Assembly (NCBI GenBank): GCA_937958005.1 | Contig: CALGOB010000062.1 | Span: forward strand, 147,616 to 211,615 | Reading direction: 5' to 3' | DNA from: an uncultured Cyclobacteriaceae bacterium | GTDB lineage: Bacteria; Bacteroidota; Bacteroidia; Cytophagales; Cyclobacteriaceae | Length of the DNA: 64,000 nt | Part shown: piece after piece, positions 8,548 through 17,455 of the stretch | How positions within the stretch are numbered: position 1 is the stretch's first letter | Layout of the letters: each line of letters opens with the position of its first letter | Notes under the pieces: model-generated | Database searches by the model: none | Told to the model about the DNA's origin: nothing | Seen by the model: only the letters and a program-made list of their open reading frames with translations | Program-made: the position numbers and the translations under genes

Positions 8548-8971
8548 GAATGGAAGCCTCTCATCACCTATCAACCATTTATTCAGATCAACATTATATT
8601 GATTTTAATACAACTTATTCATCCTATTAGTTGAATAGTTAAATAATTGCCTTTGGAGCTAATCGATAGGAATTTCCTGAGAAAAATAAAGAAATATAAG
8701 ACCTTATCACTTGATCTAGCAGAAGATACTTTCTTGGCTATATGTTATGGAAAAGCCTAACAGAATGCAGTGCAATTTACATTTTCAGGATAGGTCACGG
8801 AGACTAAATTCAACGCTTGCTAAAAGTAGATTAATTAGAAATTAGGAATGTGTAATTAGGAAAAACTGTTTCTAATTATAAATTACTGATTCTACTCATA
8901 GCGCAGAAGTTATTTCGGCGATTATTCTAACCTTCTAATTGACCGTGTTTACTTTACGCAATAATCCTAGT
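8548..8971. other. Intergenic region with one AT-rich palindromic repeat
   Basis: No gene seen. At 8833-8890 lies one member of the ATTAGAAATGCGTAATTA family (here as ATTAGGAATGTGTAATTAGG followed by an inverted TTTCTAATTATAAATTA), which also makes the arrays at 10931 and 16818. Confidence 0.55.
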
Positions 8972-9469
8972 TCAATTAATCTTTTGGTTAAACTTTATAT
9001 TTTCAGCTACTCTATCCATCATTTCTATAATCCTTTTTGCTTTAGTCTCTTCAGTCTTTGCTCCATAAATCCAATCAAGGTATGATTTCCGTTCTCCTTC
9101 CGTAAATAACAAAAATTTCTCATAAACTTTTTTAGATTCATTCAACAAACAATCTTTTATTTCTTGAGGGATTTCCAATAATGAATTATCAGCATATAGA
9201 CACACATGCACAAAATCACCAGCTTCTTTCCTAATTTTTTTTCTGATTGCTGATTTGACCGGAAGGAATAACTTCCCACTTCCCATTGGCATCAGTTTGT
9301 ATTGTTTCAATTGATAATCATCAATAAACCCTCTCACTTTTACCCATCCAAATGGATTGTTTTTATTTTGGCTAATTTCAGGAATCTCAGCATATGTCCA
9401 ACCTCCCTTACCTGGAAATTTCTGAAGTAAGTAATTAGTATCCACCAAAGGGTTTTCGTCATTCATCAC
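8972..9469 (-). CDS. YdeI/DUF1905 family protein
   Basis: 165 aa. Residues about 38-95 fit DUF1905 (NPFGWVKVRGFIDDYQLKQY, LMPMGSGKLFLPVKSAIRKK, AGDFVHVCLYAD), a small beta-barrel. Residues about 100-160 fit the YdeI/OmpD-associated C-terminal helical domain (FLLFTEGERKSYLDWIYGAK, ETKAKRIIEMMDRVAENI). Related proteins have been tied to bacteriocin or peptide protection, but evidence is thin. Cytoplasmic, no signal peptide. The possible peptide-protection link is worth noting given the bacteriocin-like genes at 17456 and 17666, but the distance is 8 kb and no operon connects them. Confidence 0.8.
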   Translation of the reverse strand: MMNDENPLVDTNYLLQKFPGKGGWTYAEIPEISQNKNNPFGWVKVRGFIDDYQLKQYKLMPMGSGKLFLPVKSAIRKKIRKEAGDFVHVCLYADNSLLEIPQEIKDCLLNESKKVYEKFLLFTEGERKSYLDWIYGAKTEETKAKRIIEMMDRVAENIKFNQKIN

Positions 9470-9631
9470 AGAGAATTATTAAAAATGAATTTATTGGTAC
9501 GTCTTACGAACAACCAATTTTACTGCTTTTGATAAATAAATTAACGATCTTCTTTAAAAAAATGTCTTCAAACTGTTTATATCTATACATTTATTTTGAC
9601 ATAATCATGTGCATATAATTATTTTACGTAA

Positions 9632-10168
9632 ATGAATAGTAAAAATGACTTCCTTTTGTCACTGTACAGTCATAGAGATTTTTGCGTCAATTATCTAATA
9701 AAAAAAACTAAGTGTGACCTAGATATTGCTGAAAATGTATTCATAGACTCAATCCTTGATTTGCAAGAGAAGAACATGGATTTTAATGATATTAAGAACC
9801 TAAGATCATATCTCCTAGTAACCAATTTGAATCATTGGAAAAGGGTTTATACTAAAGTAAAAAAGCAAAATGAATCTAAAGCCCAAATAGAAATGTACTT
9901 TTATCACTACCTCCCTCACTTAAATAAAGAAGAAAATGACGATGATTTTCTTGAACAAAAACAACAGGTCATTAATAAAGCATTTCAACAATTAACCGAT
10001 AAATGTAGATCTATCCTCTCTTCATTTTATTTAGAAAACAAAACCATGTCAGAAATTGCTGAAACACACGATTTCAATACTTCATCGGTAGCCACTACCC
10101 TTAAGTATAGATGTATCAATAGGCTTAAAAAAATCGTTTTTGATTTAGATAAATTAATAAATAAGTAA
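9632..10168 (+). CDS. ECF-type RNA polymerase sigma factor
   Basis: 178 aa. Region 2 is divergent (SLYSHRDFCVNYLIKKTKCD, AENVFIDSILDLQEKN, NLRSYLLVTNLNHWKRVYTK). Region 4 is clear at about 120-170 (FQQLTDKCRSILSSFYLENK, TMSEIAETHDFNTSSVATTL, KYRCINRLKKIV). The stop TAA at 10166-10168 touches the ATG of the next gene at 10169 with no gap, so the pair is co-translated. Its promoter targets are unknown; the CHAT gene on the opposite strand downstream is a possible regulon member because sigma/TPR/CHAT neighbourhoods recur in Cytophagales. Confidence 0.88.
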   Translation: MNSKNDFLLSLYSHRDFCVNYLIKKTKCDLDIAENVFIDSILDLQEKNMDFNDIKNLRSYLLVTNLNHWKRVYTKVKKQNESKAQIEMYFYHYLPHLNKEENDDDFLEQKQQVINKAFQQLTDKCRSILSSFYLENKTMSEIAETHDFNTSSVATTLKYRCINRLKKIVFDLDKLINK

Positions 10169-10936
10169 ATGTCCGATTTTGAAAAAGAAAATATGATCAT
10201 CATCAAATACCTAGATGGTAACTTAGACGAAGCAGAGAAAATTACTTTTAACCAGCTTATCAAAAACTCTGAGGAATTCCGTAAGGAATTAGAAAATATG
10301 GAGGTGATTATCGCTTCTTTAAAAGTTTCTGATAGAATCAGGCGTTTTAAAGAAGCAAAAGACTTCTTTCAAGAATTAGATCAAAAAAATTATAAATCTA
10401 GCAATATTAGAAAAAGCAGAGCTTACTGGACTATTGGTGCTGCTGCTACTATCGCATTCGTACTCATAGCTTACTTATTTTTGATTCCTTCTGATAAGTC
10501 AACTCAACCAAAAGAACTTTATGCCCAGTATTTTGAAGTATTTCCCCTTTCTGAAAGCCTTAGAAAATCACAAGATTTACCTTTAGGTTTAAGCGCTTAC
10601 AAAGGTGGAGATTATGAAAAGGTCATTTTTTATTTAGACAAACCTCATACTACTGATGTACTGGATGTTCCTGTGAGCATCTACTTAGCCAATGCTTTTT
10701 TAATTACTTCGCGATATGAAAAGGCAGAAGATAGACTTTCCCAAGCACTCTTGGATACCACAGATCCACTTCATAAACATTACTTGCACTGGTACTTAGG
10801 CTTAACGCAACTGGCTTTGGGTAAAACTGGCGAAGCAAATAAAACGCTCGCTAAAATTTCTCAAGAGTCTGGACCTTTTCAAATAAAGGCAAAACGGGTT
10901 TTGAGAGAAATTGACTTGCTGCCTTTAGAGAATTAG
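10169..10936 (+). CDS. Anti-sigma-like membrane protein with periplasmic TPR repeats
   Basis: 255 aa. A cytoplasmic N-terminus (about 1-85: MIIIKYLDGNLDEAEKITFN) has the usual anti-sigma-like opening, then one membrane helix at about 90-112 (YWTIGAAATIAFVLIAYLFL). The periplasmic part has tetratricopeptide-like helices (about 145-250: GLSAYKGGDYEKVIFYLDKP, SRYEKAEDRLSQALLDTTDP, WYLGLTQLALGKTGEANKTL). It follows the sigma factor directly. The last codons and the TAG stop merge into the tandem repeat array that starts here; the stop region sequence (GACTTGCTGCCTTTAGAG) reappears inside the array and again at 17051. Confidence 0.78.
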   Translation: MSDFEKENMIIIKYLDGNLDEAEKITFNQLIKNSEEFRKELENMEVIIASLKVSDRIRRFKEAKDFFQELDQKNYKSSNIRKSRAYWTIGAAATIAFVLIAYLFLIPSDKSTQPKELYAQYFEVFPLSESLRKSQDLPLGLSAYKGGDYEKVIFYLDKPHTTDVLDVPVSIYLANAFLITSRYEKAEDRLSQALLDTTDPLHKHYLHWYLGLTQLALGKTGEANKTLAKISQESGPFQIKAKRVLREIDLLPLEN

Positions 10937-11187
10937 AAATTAGAAATGCGTAATTAGGAATTATAACTTGCTGAACGGAGATTAATTAGGAATTAGAAAT
11001 GCGTAATTAGGAATTTTGACTTGCTGAATGGAGATTAATTAGGAATTAGAAATGTGTAATTAGGAATTGACTTGTGCCTTTAGAGAATTAGGAATGTGTG
11101 GTTAGAATTGACAATTACTAATTTCTAATTATGAATTACTAATTCTGAATTATGAATTTCTAATTCTGAATTATGAATTTCTAATTT
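10931..11187. repeat. 53-bp minisatellite plus inverted copies between two convergent genes
   Basis: Direct units of about 53 bp beginning AATTAGAAATTAGAAATGCG occur at about 10932, 10985 and 11038, each carrying a GACTTGCTG-like block. From about 11108 the same motif continues in the opposite orientation as AATTTCTAATTATGAATTAC-type units up to the TAG stop of the gene at 11181. The array therefore fills the whole gap and includes both stop codons. The folded form would be a long imperfect hairpin and may act as a bidirectional terminator. Confidence 0.8.
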
Positions 11188-14100
11188 TTCTCCGTCTTAC
11201 TATATAAAAACTTCCACCCCACAAAAACCAATGCGATCAGCATAAGAAATGCGCCTGCTACATAAAAGTAAAGCCTTGAATGATCTTTGATAATGGGACT
11301 GGTATCTCCCATCACTACAAAGTTATTCCAGAAGGCTGGAGATTTTTTGAAAGGTGAGGTGTTCTCAAAAAAGGTAAGCTTTGCTTGTCTCAGTGCCTCG
11401 TCTTTTTCCATTCCTTCTGCCAGGTTTCCATAAAACAGTTTCATGATGTCACTGGATGAGCGGTCATCTGCTGCCCAGTAGCTCATCACTACTGATGGGC
11501 AGCCTGCATAGGTAAATGCTTTTGCCAAACTGAGCGGCCCTTCTCCCTTGTACAGTTTGCCATAACCTGTATTGCAAGCACTGAGCACTGCCATGTCTGC
11601 TTTTAGGTCTAGGTCATAGATCTCAAAAGCATGAAGGAAGCCATCTCCTGTTGAAGTATCTTGAGGGTCTGGCGCAAAAGCCAAGTAAGAGTACATGGGA
11701 TCTTCTGCATCTACCACCGCATGCATAGAAAGGTGTAGAATGTCATAATTATTGGCTTCTTTCTTAAAGTCTTTCTCATTGGCCATCTCTGCAAAGAGTG
11801 ATTTCCCTTGAAAATAATCCCCTATACCAGCTACTTCTTCGTCATTCCAGTCTAGGTTAGAAAGGTTTCCCCTTATGTTGCTGAGCGGTTGTTTTTTACT
11901 CCTCCTCTGAGCCAAAAGATTCGTATTTAAGTCAGAGTTATCGTCAGAGTCATAAGAAGGCGCAAAAGCCAGTACCTGCTGACCGTCTCTATTTCCTAAT
12001 CCACTTTCCTCTTTGATCTGTTCTAGGAGTGATTTCGTTTTGAAAAGTGTGGTGGCCGAGTAGGCATAGGAAAAGGTATAGTCTTTGATCAGGTAGTGTA
12101 GAGAAGCATAGTCTACCAGGCCATCTCCTTTAGGCAGTTCACTGATGAGTGCATCAAAGGGCACGTGATGCAGCTGCCCATCTGGTATCACAATGATCTT
12201 TTTTGCATCTGGAAATTTATCCAGTACTGGTTTTAGCTGGCTTTCATAAATAGCATAGGCAGACTGTAAATAATCTTTGCCGTTCTGTGTCCCCTTAGAA
12301 AAAGAAGTGGCTGGGTCTAGGCTGTTCCTAAATTGACTGACTACTGAGTCTCTCAGTGGGTTTAGTTTGTGAAAAAAAGTTTCATTTGTACTGATAGCTA
12401 AGGTATAATTTGCGTCTGCTCTTTCAGTATAATAAATTAATAATTCTGAATCGCTTAGTTTGGACATTACCTCATCTAGTTCTATGATATTTTGACTGTT
12501 TTTACTAAATTTTATATTATATTCTTCTCTTAAATGAATATTTAATAACGTTAACAATTGCTCTCCCTCAATTAAATTTCTCCTATATTCTTGTGTGATT
12601 CTTGAGTCTTCTGATTTACCTACTGATTTTAGTCTTTCTTTTATTCCAGAAATTCGCTTTTCAAGGTTACTCTTTCTCATCAATAAACTGTCTGGAACAT
12701 GATTCATATAAAGTAGCTGCTTGTGAACTATATTATTAAATAGTATAATCGACTTTTTACTCTCAAATGAATTAAAGATATAGCTTAAATTAAAATCCCC
12801 CACTGAGTCTTTGTGTCTCTTGAAAGTAATTTTCATTAGTATATCTTCATCTAAGTTGTTTTCTATTTGGAGAAGTTGATCAATAACCTCGCTCTCCATA
12901 TCCAAAGTCATAGATTTTAATCTATGATTAAAATCAGCATATAAAAATGCATAGTTTAGGTCTAAAAAATCATGATTTTCATTATACTTAAAATAATGAA
13001 AACGAGATTTTAGCCAAGTAGAAATCAAAAGTTGATAACAGTTTTTTATTTGTTTTAAATTTATGGCATTATTTTTTAAGCTTATTTCCCTGTAGTTGTA
13101 AGAAATTGCTTTATCAAGTAATGAACTAATTTTGTCATCAATTATTTTCTCATTTAGAACATAGTTACTGTAAGCATTTATAAATGCAAGTGCTCCATTT
13201 AGTCTTTTGGAGCTAAATTCCATCGTTTTAAAATAAGACTTGTAAATACTTTCAATTTCCTTTTTGAGTGTATCAACTTCTATTGAAATCTTGGTCTTTT
13301 TCTCAATCGAATTTCTTTTTTTTTCCAGCGTAATTACTTTGAATAGTTCGTATTTATTTACCAAATTTTCGTTGGGCAGATTAATGTTTTGTAAATATTC
13401 GTTTAAAAGAGTCACATTATTCGACACGCTATCATATTCGCTGAGCTGATAGTGCGACCAAAGCTTATACGTAAATATAAGATCATCACTTCTTGTGAAT
13501 TTTTTGTTCTCAAGTTGCTTTTGTTTCATATAAATATTCGACCACTTAATACAATTTGCATAATTCTTACTATAGTAATATCTTTTAGCGTTAGCTAAAG
13601 AGACATAATTTTTATAACTATTATACTTACTTAAAATTTCAATACTTAAATCAATATATTTTATATACGTTGCTATCCTGTTTTTTTTCAGGTAAGATTC
13701 TGCTAAGTCTCTGTATATTTCACCAAGCCTTACATTATCAGGATCTAAACTTTTAATAGCTATATCTAAATAGAGTTTTGTGTATTGAACTGTTTTATTG
13801 AAATTACCTAAATGACTGTACGACAATGTAGTCAATCTGTAAAATTCGCCTTTCAAGTAATCATATGCCTGGTTATTTCTAGAGTGGTGTTTAAAAAGTA
13901 AAGGTCTTACATAATTCTCAAAATATGAAACGGAAGATTTTGCCCCTTTTGTTCTGAGTGTATAAAATCCTTTTAATAAATGAAGGTTAATCCAATTGAC
14001 CGAATCACTACTCTCATTTTTTTTAAATAACTCTAAGCCTTTATTGGTAATTTTATAGCTTGATTTAATATCATTTTTCGCAAGATAATACTGACTTAAT

Positions 14101-14642
14101 GCCATGTAATAAAACAAGATATTCTCAGAGTCATTATCAATGCTCTTCCTTACTTTATCCAAATAGAATTTAGAGCTATCCAAACTAATATATAAGTGTA
14201 ATTCTGCTTTTTGAATAAAAGAACTATTCTCAATAAGGTTGATTTGATTGGATTTTTGAAACTTCTTGGAATAACTATTCCAGTATTTTGCACTGTCAAT
14301 GTTTAAAGACCATAAATAAGTACGTGACAACTCGTTTATACATCTTAATTTATAAAGTTTATTTTCTTTGCTGCCTGCCTTAAAACTGATTACTTTTTGA
14401 AAAGTCTTTATTGCACTTCTAAAGTCCCTAATCTGAAAATAACTTTTGCCTAAAAGATAACTATTTGAAAAGGGGATGCTATCTGAATGATTAATTTGGT
14501 AATCATGATTAATTAATTCAATACAACCTGAATAATTGTGTTGATTATATAGTCTTTTGATACTATCAAATGATGAACCATTTGCATGATTCATCATTGC
14601 AAAAAAACTATAAAGCAAGAAACAATAATAATACTGTTTCAA
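11181..14642 (-). CDS. CHAT-domain (caspase-like) protein with TPR repeats and C-terminal membrane anchor
   Basis: 1153 aa. An N-terminal signal peptide (YYYCFLLYSFFAMMNHANG) is followed by about 750 residues of helical TPR-type repeats (DIKSSYKITNKGLELFKK, GNFNKTVQYTKLYLDIAIKS). The CHAT domain occupies about 800-1115 with the catalytic dyad visible: His about 974 in LHLSMHAVVDAEDP and Cys about 1023 in LSACNTGYGKLYKGEGPLSL. A membrane helix at about 1126-1147 (LYFYVAGAFLMLIALVFVGW) and a short basic tail end it. CHAT proteins are caspase/separase-clan proteases. With a signal peptide the protease would sit in the periplasm, anchored by its C-terminus. The gene lies 17 bp behind a lanthipeptide-like precursor on the same strand, suggesting co-transcription. 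Confidence 0.88.
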   Translation of the reverse strand: MKQYYYCFLLYSFFAMMNHANGSSFDSIKRLYNQHNYSGCIELINHDYQINHSDSIPFSNSYLLGKSYFQIRDFRSAIKTFQKVISFKAGSKENKLYKLRCINELSRTYLWSLNIDSAKYWNSYSKKFQKSNQINLIENSSFIQKAELHLYISLDSSKFYLDKVRKSIDNDSENILFYYMALSQYYLAKNDIKSSYKITNKGLELFKKNESSDSVNWINLHLLKGFYTLRTKGAKSSVSYFENYVRPLLFKHHSRNNQAYDYLKGEFYRLTTLSYSHLGNFNKTVQYTKLYLDIAIKSLDPDNVRLGEIYRDLAESYLKKNRIATYIKYIDLSIEILSKYNSYKNYVSLANAKRYYYSKNYANCIKWSNIYMKQKQLENKKFTRSDDLIFTYKLWSHYQLSEYDSVSNNVTLLNEYLQNINLPNENLVNKYELFKVITLEKKRNSIEKKTKISIEVDTLKKEIESIYKSYFKTMEFSSKRLNGALAFINAYSNYVLNEKIIDDKISSLLDKAISYNYREISLKNNAINLKQIKNCYQLLISTWLKSRFHYFKYNENHDFLDLNYAFLYADFNHRLKSMTLDMESEVIDQLLQIENNLDEDILMKITFKRHKDSVGDFNLSYIFNSFESKKSIILFNNIVHKQLLYMNHVPDSLLMRKSNLEKRISGIKERLKSVGKSEDSRITQEYRRNLIEGEQLLTLLNIHLREEYNIKFSKNSQNIIELDEVMSKLSDSELLIYYTERADANYTLAISTNETFFHKLNPLRDSVVSQFRNSLDPATSFSKGTQNGKDYLQSAYAIYESQLKPVLDKFPDAKKIIVIPDGQLHHVPFDALISELPKGDGLVDYASLHYLIKDYTFSYAYSATTLFKTKSLLEQIKEESGLGNRDGQQVLAFAPSYDSDDNSDLNTNLLAQRRSKKQPLSNIRGNLSNLDWNDEEVAGIGDYFQGKSLFAEMANEKDFKKEANNYDILHLSMHAVVDAEDPMYSYLAFAPDPQDTSTGDGFLHAFEIYDLDLKADMAVLSACNTGYGKLYKGEGPLSLAKAFTYAGCPSVVMSYWAADDRSSSDIMKLFYGNLAEGMEKDEALRQAKLTFFENTSPFKKSPAFWNNFVVMGDTSPIIKDHSRLYFYVAGAFLMLIALVFVGWKFLYSKTEKN

Positions 14643-14659
14643 TGTAGTTTAATTTGGAA

Positions 14660-14869
14660 TTAGTTAGTTGTTCTAACTGTATCAGGAAAATTCCCACAGA
14701 AACCCAAAGTACACCAAAAGGCTCCACTGTTATCTACTTGTTCATCTCCACACGCAAATACTATACTGTCATCTGCAGTACCACCCTTTATTATTCCAGA
14801 CGTATCAGTATCAATCTTTGTGACAAAACTTTTGATGATTAATTTTTCTAAGTTTAATTTTTTTTTCAT
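14660..14869 (-). CDS. Class I lanthipeptide-like RiPP precursor
   Basis: 69 aa. The leader MKKKLNLEKLIIKSFVTKID has the KLNLEKL..KSFVT signature of Bacteroidota class I lanthipeptide (pinensin-like) leaders and ends with IIKGG at residues 26-30, a double-glycine cleavage site. The core (31-69) has three Cys (40, 53, 58) and seven Ser/Thr (31, 35, 48, 54, 64, 67, 68). A promoter-like TATCTTTG lies 29 bp upstream. The CHAT gene follows 17 bp downstream on the same strand. No LanB, LanC or LanKC gene is in the window, so modification is unproved; the core may instead be handled by disulfides or by enzymes elsewhere. The C39 transporter at 22015 could remove the leader. Confidence 0.72.
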   Translation of the reverse strand: MKKKLNLEKLIIKSFVTKIDTDTSGIIKGGTADDSIVFACGDEQVDNSGAFWCTLGFCGNFPDTVRTTN

Positions 14870-14897
14870 GTCAATGTTTGCTTAAATTTATTTACAA

Positions 14898-14905
14898 CAA
14901 AGATA
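14898..14905 (-). promoter_or_regulatory. Bacteroidota-type -7 element TATCTTTG upstream of the lanthipeptide-like gene
   Basis: On the reverse strand the octamer matches TAnnTTTG exactly and ends 29 bp before the ATG at 14869. The -33 position has only TTTT rather than TTTG at a spacing of about 16-19 bp, so the call is moderate. It would transcribe the precursor and CHAT genes. Confidence 0.45.
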
Positions 14906-15020
14906 TAAACTATTTAACTTAAAATGTTCTTATTGTTGTTGTTTTAATCTAATTTTAGATAGTATTCGTTATTAACAACAATTAATGGAATCTTGAATTG
15001 ATATACTAAAAAGTTGCATA

Positions 15021-16820
15021 ATGAAAAAAGTATTGACTGTCTTTATACTTTGGCTTACTTGCTTTGTTGCTAATTCAATGGGGTTAAATCAAAGGGAAAC
15101 TGATAAAATTAAAGTTTTCAATCACCTTTATGGCTATGTAAAATACTTTCACCCCAGTGATGAAGCTGCTGAGTTGGATTGGGATGCATTTGCTATTTAT
15201 GGTTCAAAAAAGATTCTTGATTCAGAAGATAGAGATTTCATTGAAGTTCTAAATGAACTCTTCAAACCTATCGCACCAACACTTACTCTCTGCTATGGTA
15301 TACCTTCTAGTAAAATGATAAACCCTTATGGTAAATTAGATCAAAATGTAGCTGTTTTAGACACCATCCAGTGGCAGCACATTGGAAACGGGCAATTAGG
15401 AGAAAAGGATCCTTACATAAGCAAAAGGATTAAATGGTCTTCAAAGAAAAATTTTCTATTTGATAAGAAATTGAATTTTGATAACCTTATTCGAAAAGAA
15501 ATTGGATTAGGTATTTTTTGCGTTCTTCCAACGGTTTTAATCATAGACACCGAAGGTACTTATCCTAAGGCAGAGGTAAATCTTCTCGATAAATTAATTA
15601 AGGAGATGCGGATAATCAAAAACAGTTATATTCACAGTACCAACCAGAAGGAATTTTATATTGGAAATTTAATTAACTTTTGGAATAGTATCCAACACTT
15701 TTACCCATACTTTAATGAAGTGGAGATTAACTGGGAATCTTCATTTACTGAAATGCTCCTCATGGCTTTAAAAAAGCCAAACCCTAAAAATTTCATCAAA
15801 ACACTCACATGGGGCCTTTCTGCTATTGGAGATGGACATGCTAGGGTCAACAATGTCTTTTATGAGAGGTATTTTCCTCCTATTAACATAGAATGGATTG
15901 AGGGAAAAATGATTATAACGAATACTGACCAGAAAAACATCAATTATATTGGGTCGGAAATCATTGCAATTAATGAAGTGCCTATCCGTGAAGTAATTAA
16001 AAACTTTACTCCGCTTGTCCCCAAATCACATCTACATGAAATGATGGATGATATAGCTCAAGAGATGATTGCCTCATATGAATATGGTAAAAGGTATGAT
16101 ATTATAACGGTTAAAAATAAAATTGATCAACCAGATACTCTGGTCATTCATTCTAAAACAAAGGGCTTAAAGCCTAAAAGAAGTTTGGTTTATCAGAAAA
16201 ACATAAAACCCTTTCACAAAATAGATAAGTATTTATCTTATATAAATATGGATCTGCTAACTTATAATTTATTTGAAAATCATTTACAAGAAATTAAAAA
16301 CTCTAAAGCTTTAATAATAGATATGAGGGGGTATCCTGACATGGGAAATGGTATTTTTAAATTTCTAGGACACTTCATAAAAGAGAATGATTCTACAAGA
16401 TGGATGTTTAAACCAAATATTATTAAGCCAGATAGGTACGATCTCTCAAGTTCTTATTCTAAATCTGGGTGGAATATAGAAAAGTTAATCCCTGCTATAA
16501 ATGCCACTGTATATTTTTTGATTGACAACCATGCTCAAAGTTATTCGGAAAGCATTACAGGTTTCTTTGCCAAAATGGATCATGTAACTTTGATTGGAAG
16601 CCAAACTACAGGTATAAACGGAAACATAAACAGATTTAGATTACCAGGAGGTTATACTTATCAATACACAGGCATGAAAGTCCTCAAACATGATGGCAGC
16701 CGCTTACATGGAATTGGATTTTTACCAGATGTAGAAGTGCGTCCCACAGTTCAGGGAATTATAGATGGTAGGGATGAAGTGCTGGAGAAAGCAATAGAAC
16801 TGGCGAAGAAGGAATTATGA
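15021..16820 (+). CDS. S41 family peptidase (C-terminal processing protease-like), secreted
   Basis: 599 aa with a signal peptide (MKKVLTVFILWLTCFVANSM). N-terminal part GYVKYFHPSDEAAELDWDAF and a second similar block FWNSIQHFYPYFNEVEINWE match the paired helical modules of Bacteroidota S41 peptidases. GLSAIGDGHARV and a PDZ-like piece (EIIAINEVPIREV) follow; the catalytic domain ends with the nucleophile region HAQSYSES (Ser about 507-509), the glycine-rich IGSQTTGINGN and GIGFLPDVEVRPT. It is divergent from the lanthipeptide/CHAT operon (151-bp gap) and upstream of the bacteriocin-like peptides, but is separated from them by 635 bp with a repeat array. Whether it processes the peptides is unknown. 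The TGA stop lies inside the beginning of that array. Confidence 0.85.
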   Translation: MKKVLTVFILWLTCFVANSMGLNQRETDKIKVFNHLYGYVKYFHPSDEAAELDWDAFAIYGSKKILDSEDRDFIEVLNELFKPIAPTLTLCYGIPSSKMINPYGKLDQNVAVLDTIQWQHIGNGQLGEKDPYISKRIKWSSKKNFLFDKKLNFDNLIRKEIGLGIFCVLPTVLIIDTEGTYPKAEVNLLDKLIKEMRIIKNSYIHSTNQKEFYIGNLINFWNSIQHFYPYFNEVEINWESSFTEMLLMALKKPNPKNFIKTLTWGLSAIGDGHARVNNVFYERYFPPINIEWIEGKMIITNTDQKNINYIGSEIIAINEVPIREVIKNFTPLVPKSHLHEMMDDIAQEMIASYEYGKRYDIITVKNKIDQPDTLVIHSKTKGLKPKRSLVYQKNIKPFHKIDKYLSYINMDLLTYNLFENHLQEIKNSKALIIDMRGYPDMGNGIFKFLGHFIKENDSTRWMFKPNIIKPDRYDLSSSYSKSGWNIEKLIPAINATVYFLIDNHAQSYSESITGFFAKMDHVTLIGSQTTGINGNINRFRLPGGYTYQYTGMKVLKHDGSRLHGIGFLPDVEVRPTVQGIIDGRDEVLEKAIELAKKEL

Positions 16821-17180
16821 TTTGCTGGTTGTAATAGAATTAGGAATTAGGAATGCGGAATTAGGAATTGAATTGCTGGGCGTAGATTTAATTAGAAATT
16901 AGGAATGCGGAATTAGGAATTGACTTGCTGGACGTAGATTTAATTAGGAATTAGGAATGCGGAATTAGGAATTGAATTGCTGGGCGTAGTTTTAATTAGG
17001 AATTAGGAATGCGGAATTAGGAATTGACTTGCTGGGCGTAGTTTTAATTAGAAATTAGGAATTATGACTTGCTGCTTTTAGAGAAATGGAAAAGAATTAG
17101 GTATTATTAATGTGGAATTAGCCAAAAATTTCTAATTACTCATTTCGCATTCCTCATTTTATCTAATTCCTAATTAATTC
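16818..17180. repeat. 52-bp minisatellite (about 4.5 copies) beginning at a stop codon, with inverted copies
   Basis: Units of 52 bp (AATTAGGAATTAGGAATGCG, then GAATTAGGAATT and GAATTGCTGGGCGTAGATTT) run from about 16840 to 17060, nearly identical to each other. The stop region of the S41 gene (GGAATTATGATTTGCTGG) is itself a version of the unit, and the last partial unit (GAATTATGACTTGCTGC at 17045) repeats it. Inverted copies (TTTCTAATTACTCATTTCGC) follow to 17180. No spacers, so not CRISPR. Confidence 0.85.
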
Positions 17181-17359
17181 CAATTACCTTCTGAAAGTTT
17201 TTTCACAAAAGTGTTCATATCGGTCTGGTTTTGTGATCTTAAAGTAAAGGATCAGAAAAAACTAAACACATATGATTTTAATCATCCTAATTTTAATAGA
17301 ATCATTTTTCACTATTTCTAAAATAATATTAGAAACAGGATTGAATTGGTTCTAAAAAG

Positions 17360-17440
17360 AAACTGTCTATCCACCTATCGGCCGTAAGTAGATGGATTGT
17401 AAAGGATAAACCGATATCCTGAAACAATCGGTGAATTTTA
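17360..17440 (+). promoter_or_regulatory. Possible structured leader upstream of the bacteriocin-like peptides
   Basis: Two successive hairpins precede the peptide gene: ATCCACCTA pairs with TAGATGGAT (one G-U) around 17370-17398, and ACCGAT pairs with ATCGGT around 17410-17432. They lie 20-90 bp before the ATG at 17456. Nothing else is visible in 17181-17359. Possible untranslated-leader control or a processing site; no known riboswitch recognised. Confidence 0.35.
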
Positions 17441-17455
17441 AAATTAAATATTATT

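Noticed and set aside
15021..16820. S41 peptidase as dedicated processing enzyme for the lanthipeptide-like precursor
   Set aside because: It is divergently transcribed and S41 genes are common; no direct sequence evidence links it to the peptide, so the idea is not used as a call.
16840..17060. Tandem units that at first look like a CRISPR array
   Set aside because: The units are contiguous without unique spacers, and no cas gene is in the window.
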